The translations under genes and the position numbers were made by a program. 64,000 bases of DNA. Origin: Dehalococcoidia bacterium (GTDB lineage Bacteria; Chloroflexota; Dehalococcoidia; Tepidiformales; Tepidiformaceae). Positions 59,726-64,000 of the stretch are shown here, one piece after another. The notes below the pieces were generated by a model. The model saw only the letters and a list, made by a program, of their open reading frames with translations, did not search any database and was not told the origin of the DNA. The DNA lies in assembly GCA_020850615.1 (NCBI GenBank), contig JADZEI010000085.1:62001-126000 (forward strand), read 5' to 3'. Every line of letters starts with the position of its first letter. Position 1 is the first letter of the stretch.

Positions 59726-59753
59726 GCCCGGGCAGTTGGCAGCCTGCCCGGGC
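59726..59753. terminator. Stem-loop after dnaE2
   Basis: A 10-bp perfect stem (GCCCGGGCAG / CTGCCCGGGC) with an 8-base loop begins eight bases after the dnaE2 stop. The T-rich side (CTTCTTCTTATC) is on the plus strand, where no gene precedes it. It may still end dnaE2 transcription or act as a roadblock. Confidence 0.5.
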
Positions 59754-59760
59754 CTTCTTC

Positions 59761-62700
59761 TTATCCGAAGTTGTGGCCCTCCGGCGCCTGGATCAGCCCC
59801 GGCAGGGGGCAGCGCCAGAGCCGCTCCGCGATCACGTTTGGGAAGCCGCTCTTGTCGTTGTCCACGCGGCCGCGGATGACCACGAACGCGGTCCCGCGGA
59901 CGAGCTCCCGCTGGGCGTCGGCGAGCTTCGGGTAGACGACGATGTTCGAAAGGCCGAACTCGTCTTCGAGCAGCATGAACATCACGCCGCTCGCGGTCTG
60001 GGGCTTCTGGCGGGTGACCACCATCCCGGCGATTTCGATCGTGGCGCCGTCGGGTAGCCGGTTCGCGTTGCCCGGCCCGCCGAGCTGGCGGCTGCTGATG
60101 ACGCCTTCGTTCAGCAGCGGCCGGACGAGCGCCATCGGGTGCGCCTTGCCGGTCGTCCCCAGCAGCTCGAAGTCCCAGGCGAGCTCCTGCCAGGGGCTGA
60201 GCTGCGGGAGCCCGGCCATGTCCTGGTGGGTCGGGAGGGGGAGGGCGGGCTGAAAAGCGATTTTCGATTTTCGATTTTCGATTTCCGCTACTCGGGCGTT
60301 GTTCGCGTTCTGGAGGTCGACTTCGTCGGATTGCCGCCGTCTGCGGCCTTCGACGCGGGATTCGCCCTGGACCAGGAGCCCGAGCTGCCAGAGGAGCTCG
60401 CGCCGCGGCAGGCCGAACTCGTCGAGCGTGCCCGCGCGGATGAGCGCCTCCGCGTCGTCGCGCTGGAGGCGGGCGCGCGTCACCAGGTCGTAGAGCGAGC
60501 GGAATGCACCGCCCTCTTCCCGGGCGCGGACGATGCGCTCGGCGGTGGTGAGTCCGCGCCCGCGGGTGCGCCAGCCGCCGCCCATGCCCTTCACCTGGTC
60601 CAGCCCCAGGCGGATGGCGTCGAGCTCAGGCCAGGCGTAGGCGCGGCTGGCGTTGATCGCGGGCGCCAGGACCTCGATGCCGTGGCGGCGCGCATCGCCG
60701 GTGAGCACTTCGACCGAGTAGAAGCCCATGGGCTGCGCGTTGAAGAGCGCGCAGTAATACGCCACCGGGTAGTGGTAGCGCAGCCAGCAGGATTCGTAGG
60801 CGAGCAGCGCGAAGGCGACCGCGTGGCTCTTCGGGAAGCCGAAGGCGGCGAACGCGGCCATCTTGTCGAACGCGATTTCGGCAGCTTCGCGGCTGACGCC
60901 CATCCTCGCGGCGCCGGCGTAGAACTCATCGGCGAGCGCCTGCATCGCCTCGGTCGAGCGCTTGCGGCTCATCGCCCGGCGGAGGCGGTCGGCCTGGCCA
61001 GGGGTGAACCCGGCGACGGCGCAGGAGATCTGGAGCACCTGGTCCTGGTAGAGCACGTGCCCCAGGGTCTCGCCGAGGCACCCTGCGAGCAGGGGCGCCA
61101 GCTCCGGGTGCCCGTAGTCGACCTCGATCGGTTCGCCGCGGGCGAGGCGCTTGCGGTACTCCATGTACGGGTGGAACGCGCCGGCCATGATCGGCCCCGG
61201 CCGGATGATTGCTACCTGTACGGCGAGGTCGTCGATGGTCGATGGGCGCGTGAACGGCAGCGACTGGATCTGCGCGCGGCTCTCGATCTGGAAGGTGCCC
61301 ATGGTGTCGCCCGCCTGGATGGAGGCGAAGATCTCCGGGCTGTCGTGGGGGATGCGGCCGAGGTCCACGCGGATGCCGTGCACCTCTTCGATGATGTCCT
61401 GGCAGTCATCGACGGCGGAGAGCATGCCGAGGGCGAGGAAGTCGATCTTCACGAAGCGGGCGTCGTCGATCGAATCCTTGTCCCACTGGCAGATGTAGCG
61501 GCCCTCCATGCGGGCGGGCTCGATCGGGACGACGGTGGAGATGGGGTCGGCGGAGATGACCACCCCGCCGACGTGCTGGCTGATGTGGCGCGGGAAGCCG
61601 GCTGCTTCGCGGGCGAGCTGGACGAGGTCCTGCCAGATGGGCGTGCCCACGAGCGGGCGGAGCTCGGGGATGTGTTGCATCTCCTGGGCGATCTCGGTGG
61701 CGCCGGAGAAGTGGCCGCCGAGCTTGTTCAGCTTCGCCAGCACCGGCACGGGCAGCCCGAGCGCCTTGCCGATATCGAGCACGGCGTTCTTGAAGCGATA
61801 GGTCGGGAAGGCGGCGACGAGGGCCGCGTGTTCGTGCCCGAACCGCTCGTACACCTGCCGCAGCAGCTCGTCCCGGATGTCCCGCGGGAAGTCGAGGTCG
61901 ATGTCCGGGAGCGAATGGAGCTCCTCGTTCAGGAACCGCTCGAGATAGAGGTTGTTCTTCACGGGGTCGATGTGGGAGAGCCCGATGAGGTAACAGACGA
62001 TCGAGCTCACGGAGGAGCCGCGCCCGCGACCGACGGGCCGGACATCCGGCGGGAGATCCCGTTCGCGGCCGTGGAGGATGTGGGCGATTTCGCCGGCCAT
62101 CTTCAGCACTTCCCAGTAGACCAGGAAGAAGCCCGCGAGGCCGTGCTTTTCGATGAGCCCGAGCTCGCGTTCGAGGCGGGAGCGCGCCTCGGTGCGCGTG
62201 GTGGCGTCCTGCGTGTCGTAGCGGCGGCGAAAAGCGCGTTCGCAGATGCCGCGGAGGTGGCTATCGAGCGTCGCCCCATCGGGGACGTCGTGGTCGGGCA
62301 GGCGGTAGGGCAGGTCGGCGGTGAGGTCGAACGTGCAGCGCTCCGCGATGGCGACGGTGTTCGAAAGCGCGCGCGGGTACCGCTCGAACCGGGGGGCGAG
62401 GTCCAGCGGGTGCTTCAGGAAGTACTCGGAGTTGGGCCGCCGCACCTGGTGCGAGCTGTCCAGCGTGAGCCGGTGGCGGACCGCGACGAGCACGTCGTTC
62501 AGGCGGTGGCGCGCGCGCACGTGGTAGTGGGCGTTGTTCGTGGCGACGGCTTCGAGGCCAGCTGCTTCCGCGACTTCGGCGAGCGCGGCCACGCGCGCGC
62601 TATCGCCGTAGACGTCGTGGTGCTGGAGCTCGACGTAGAAGTGGTCCGCGCCGAGGGCGTCGCGGTATTCGGCGGCGAGCGCGAGGGCGCCGCGCCGGTC

Positions 62701-63126
62701 GCCGGATTCGAGGAGCTGCGCGAGCGGCCCCTGGCGGCAGCCGGAAAGCACGATCAGGCCCGCCCGGTGCGCGAAGAGCTCGTCGCGCGGGGTGAGCGGC
62801 GTGTCCTTGCCGTGCTGGATGTAGGCGCGGCTGAGGAGGCGGCAGAGGTTGCGATAGCCTTCGACCGTCTCGGCGAGGACGGTGAGGTGGGCGGTCGTGC
62901 CCGTGGTGGGGCCGTCGACGGTCAGCTCGACGCCGGTGATGGGCTTGATGCCGCGCTCGCGGGCGGCCTTCGCGAACTCCATCGCGCCGTAGAGGTTGTC
63001 GTGGTCGGTGACGGCGAGGGCGGGATAGCCGAGGGCGACGGCGCGGTCGACGAGCTCATCGGTGGAACTGGCGCCCTCGCGGAGGGACCAGCAGGAGTGA
63101 GCGTGGAGCTCGGCATAGGGGCCCAT
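59761..63126 (-). CDS. dnaE2: Error-prone DNA polymerase DnaE2 (ImuC)
   Basis: A 1121-residue family C polymerase. It starts [20 protein letters not shown] (PHP domain) and contains [20 protein letters not shown], the catalytic acids in [33 protein letters not shown] and [20 protein letters not shown]. The C-terminal OB fold has the DnaE2-type pattern [20 protein letters not shown]. No beta-clamp-type extended tail of the replicative DnaE is seen. A LexA box lies directly upstream, as expected for mutagenic SOS polymerases. imuA/imuB partners are not in the window. A short 7-bp repeat interrupts the region near residue 950. Confidence 0.94.
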   Translation of the reverse strand: MGPYAELHAHSCWSLREGASSTDELVDRAVALGYPALAVTDHDNLYGAMEFAKAARERGIKPITGVELTVDGPTTGTTAHLTVLAETVEGYRNLCRLLSRAYIQHGKDTPLTPRDELFAHRAGLIVLSGCRQGPLAQLLESGDRRGALALAAEYRDALGADHFYVELQHHDVYGDSARVAALAEVAEAAGLEAVATNNAHYHVRARHRLNDVLVAVRHRLTLDSSHQVRRPNSEYFLKHPLDLAPRFERYPRALSNTVAIAERCTFDLTADLPYRLPDHDVPDGATLDSHLRGICERAFRRRYDTQDATTRTEARSRLERELGLIEKHGLAGFFLVYWEVLKMAGEIAHILHGRERDLPPDVRPVGRGRGSSVSSIVCYLIGLSHIDPVKNNLYLERFLNEELHSLPDIDLDFPRDIRDELLRQVYERFGHEHAALVAAFPTYRFKNAVLDIGKALGLPVPVLAKLNKLGGHFSGATEIAQEMQHIPELRPLVGTPIWQDLVQLAREAAGFPRHISQHVGGVVISADPISTVVPIEPARMEGRYICQWDKDSIDDARFVKIDFLALGMLSAVDDCQDIIEEVHGIRVDLGRIPHDSPEIFASIQAGDTMGTFQIESRAQIQSLPFTRPSTIDDLAVQVAIIRPGPIMAGAFHPYMEYRKRLARGEPIEVDYGHPELAPLLAGCLGETLGHVLYQDQVLQISCAVAGFTPGQADRLRRAMSRKRSTEAMQALADEFYAGAARMGVSREAAEIAFDKMAAFAAFGFPKSHAVAFALLAYESCWLRYHYPVAYYCALFNAQPMGFYSVEVLTGDARRHGIEVLAPAINASRAYAWPELDAIRLGLDQVKGMGGGWRTRGRGLTTAERIVRAREEGGAFRSLYDLVTRARLQRDDAEALIRAGTLDEFGLPRRELLWQLGLLVQGESRVEGRRRRQSDEVDLQNANNARVAEIENRKSKIAFQPALPLPTHQDMAGLPQLSPWQELAWDFELLGTTGKAHPMALVRPLLNEGVISSRQLGGPGNANRLPDGATIEIAGMVVTRQKPQTASGVMFMLLEDEFGLSNIVVYPKLADAQRELVRGTAFVVIRGRVDNDKSGFPNVIAERLWRCPLPGLIQAPEGHNFG
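60258..60285 (-). repeat. Heptanucleotide repeat inside dnaE2
   Basis: Three perfect CGATTTT units and a fourth ending CGATTTC lie in tandem. On the coding strand they encode I-E-N-R-K-S-K-I in a variable linker between the fingers/HhH region and the OB fold. The tract is strikingly AT-rich for this genome. One unit gained or lost would shift the frame. Confidence 0.9.
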
Positions 63127-63132
63127 CGCGCC

Positions 63133-63150
63133 AGTATAGAACAAACGTTC
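63133..63150 (-). promoter_or_regulatory. SOS-controlled, leaderless promoter of dnaE2
   Basis: The minus strand reads GAAC-GTTT-GTTC (63139-63150), a perfect LexA box, directly followed by the -10 TATACT (63133-63138), then six bases and ATG at 63126. The operator fills the space between -35 and -10, so LexA would exclude polymerase. No ribosome-binding site is present. Confidence 0.85.
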
Positions 63151-63282
63151 TTGTCTTTGTGGGGTGGGGCGTGGGTCTTTCCCGATTCCCCGCTTACATT
63201 TCCCTTGCATACGACATAAGCGCTCGCGTTTTGTGCGCGCACGCGGTAAAGTGCGCTTCACTCTGCCCCCACGAGCGTGCAT

Positions 63283-64000
63283 ATGACTCGGCGTATTGTC
63301 CTGCTTGCCGCCCTCGCGGCCACCCTCGTCCCCAGCCTTGCCGCCTTCGCCACCACCGCGGAGGCCGAAGCCGCGCCGAAGCCGGTCTGCCCCGGCTCCG
63401 CGGTGAACGCGCGTGCCTCGGTGGCCACCGCGCCGACGATCACCGTCGACCCGGCCCAGGCCTACCCCGGCGACACTGTGACCGTGACGATCACCGGCTT
63501 CCTGCCGAACATCGACACCGAGCTCACGCTGCGCATCGGCGGCGACCCGGTGGTCGATACCGGCACGACCGATGCGACCGGTCGGGTGGTCCTCACGTTC
63601 ACCGTGCCGGCCGCCCTCAGCGGGACGTACGACCTGCGGGCGACGAACGCGAACCTCTGCGGCATCATCGGCCAGCTCACCATCCTGCCGCGCAACATCC
63701 CGACGCCCACGCCGACGCAACCCACGCCTCCGACGCCCACCGCCACCACCACGGCCACGCCCCCGCCAACGCAGGTGACCACGACGCCGACGCTGGCAGC
63801 GACCAACACGCCCACCCGCCCGGCGGCAACCCCGGCCGTGCCGGTCGCCGGCGGCGGCAATAGCGACGGGCCGTTCAGCGGCGGCAGCGGCAACATGGCG
63901 ATGATCGCGCTCGGCCTCGTCGCCGTGAGCGGCGCCTTCCTCCTCTTCCGCACGTCCCATCGCCCGGCGCACGTTGCCGCGGCCGATATGCCCGACGAGT
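63283..64000 (+). CDS. Secreted, membrane-anchored Ig-like protein (3' end outside window)
   Basis: The frame stays open from ATG 63283 to the window edge, 239 codons. The signal peptide is RRIVLLAALAATLVPSLAAF, ending near AEA. Residues 47-140 form an Ig/IPT-like beta sandwich (PAQAYPGDTVTVTITGFLPN ... RVVLTFTVPAALSGTYDLRA) with a Cys on each side. A Thr/Pro-rich linker (about 142-190) and a Gly/Ser segment lead to a membrane helix (MAMIALGLVAVSGAFLLF) and a basic cytoplasmic tail that runs off the edge. A surface protein of unknown role, built like those at 28046 and 50087. Confidence 0.75.
   Translation, partial: MTRRIVLLAALAATLVPSLAAFATTAEAEAAPKPVCPGSAVNARASVATAPTITVDPAQAYPGDTVTVTITGFLPNIDTELTLRIGGDPVVDTGTTDATGRVVLTFTVPAALSGTYDLRATNANLCGIIGQLTILPRNIPTPTPTQPTPPTPTATTTATPPPTQVTTTPTLAATNTPTRPAATPAVPVAGGGNSDGPFSGGSGNMAMIALGLVAVSGAFLLFRTSHRPAHVAAADMPDE

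Noticed and set aside
59726-59753. Terminator of a plus-strand gene
   Set aside because: The T-rich side is on the plus strand, yet no plus-strand gene precedes it; reported only as a stem-loop near the dnaE2 end.

Overview
The window is about 64 kb of high-GC, densely coded chromosome. Small ribosome-binding-site-less genes with a TANNNT box 6-7 bases before the start, a Gram-positive type SOS box (GAAC-N4-GTTC), F420/LLM-type enzymes, secreted IPT/TIG proteins with a Trp-rich C-terminal domain, and an actinobacterial/Chloroflexi-like contractile injection system together suggest a member of the Chloroflexota (Dehalococcoidia/Tepidiforma-like). This placement is inference; no rRNA, tRNA, transposon, integrase or CRISPR array was seen.

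Bases 1-24030, almost all on the minus strand, hold an extracellular contractile injection system (eCIS). In transcription order: a secreted lytic-transglycosylase-like protein, a secreted IPT/TIG-repeat protein, a 1436-residue membrane protein joining an FHA domain to an extracytoplasmic C39-like peptidase and Ig-like repeats, the AAA+ ATPase, a DUF4157 (eCIS core) protein with 16-residue repeats, the Pvc16-type cap protein, sheath, tube 1, a tail-assembly-chaperone pair apparently joined by a -1 frameshift on G GGG GGG, tube 2, a giant Pro/Ala-rich repeat protein, the LysM hub protein, the VgrG-like spike, the gp25-like baseplate protein, and the start of baseplate J, which leaves the window.

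Bases 24224-33732 are mixed: an LLM oxidoreductase, a four-gene block of unknown proteins (including a 46-residue gene), a guanidinium exporter under a guanidine-III riboswitch, a secreted two-repeat protein, an aminotransferase behind a leader peptide with eight consecutive Ala codons and a terminator/antiterminator pair (ribosome-mediated attenuation), an amidase and a beta-carbonic anhydrase. Bases 33742-44235 hold gatCA, a class A penicillin-binding protein, a YbaB-like gene flanked by two very small membrane-peptide genes, and a complete 2-oxoacid dehydrogenase operon (lpd-E1alpha-E1beta-E2).

Bases 44386-64000 hold metabolic and repair genes: Gfo/Idh/MocA oxidoreductase, methyltransferase, PAP2 phosphatase, dienelactone hydrolase, SDR, alkylsulfatase-like metallo-hydrolase, a secreted two-repeat protein, an orphan OppD-type ATPase, lexA with its SOS box, a PIG-L/Nudix/queG group, an ATC-hydrolase-like gene, polA without proofreading motifs, a PIN-domain pair, and SOS-boxed dnaE2 (imuC). 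lexA and dnaE2 form a small SOS circuit. The window ends inside another secreted, membrane-anchored protein.
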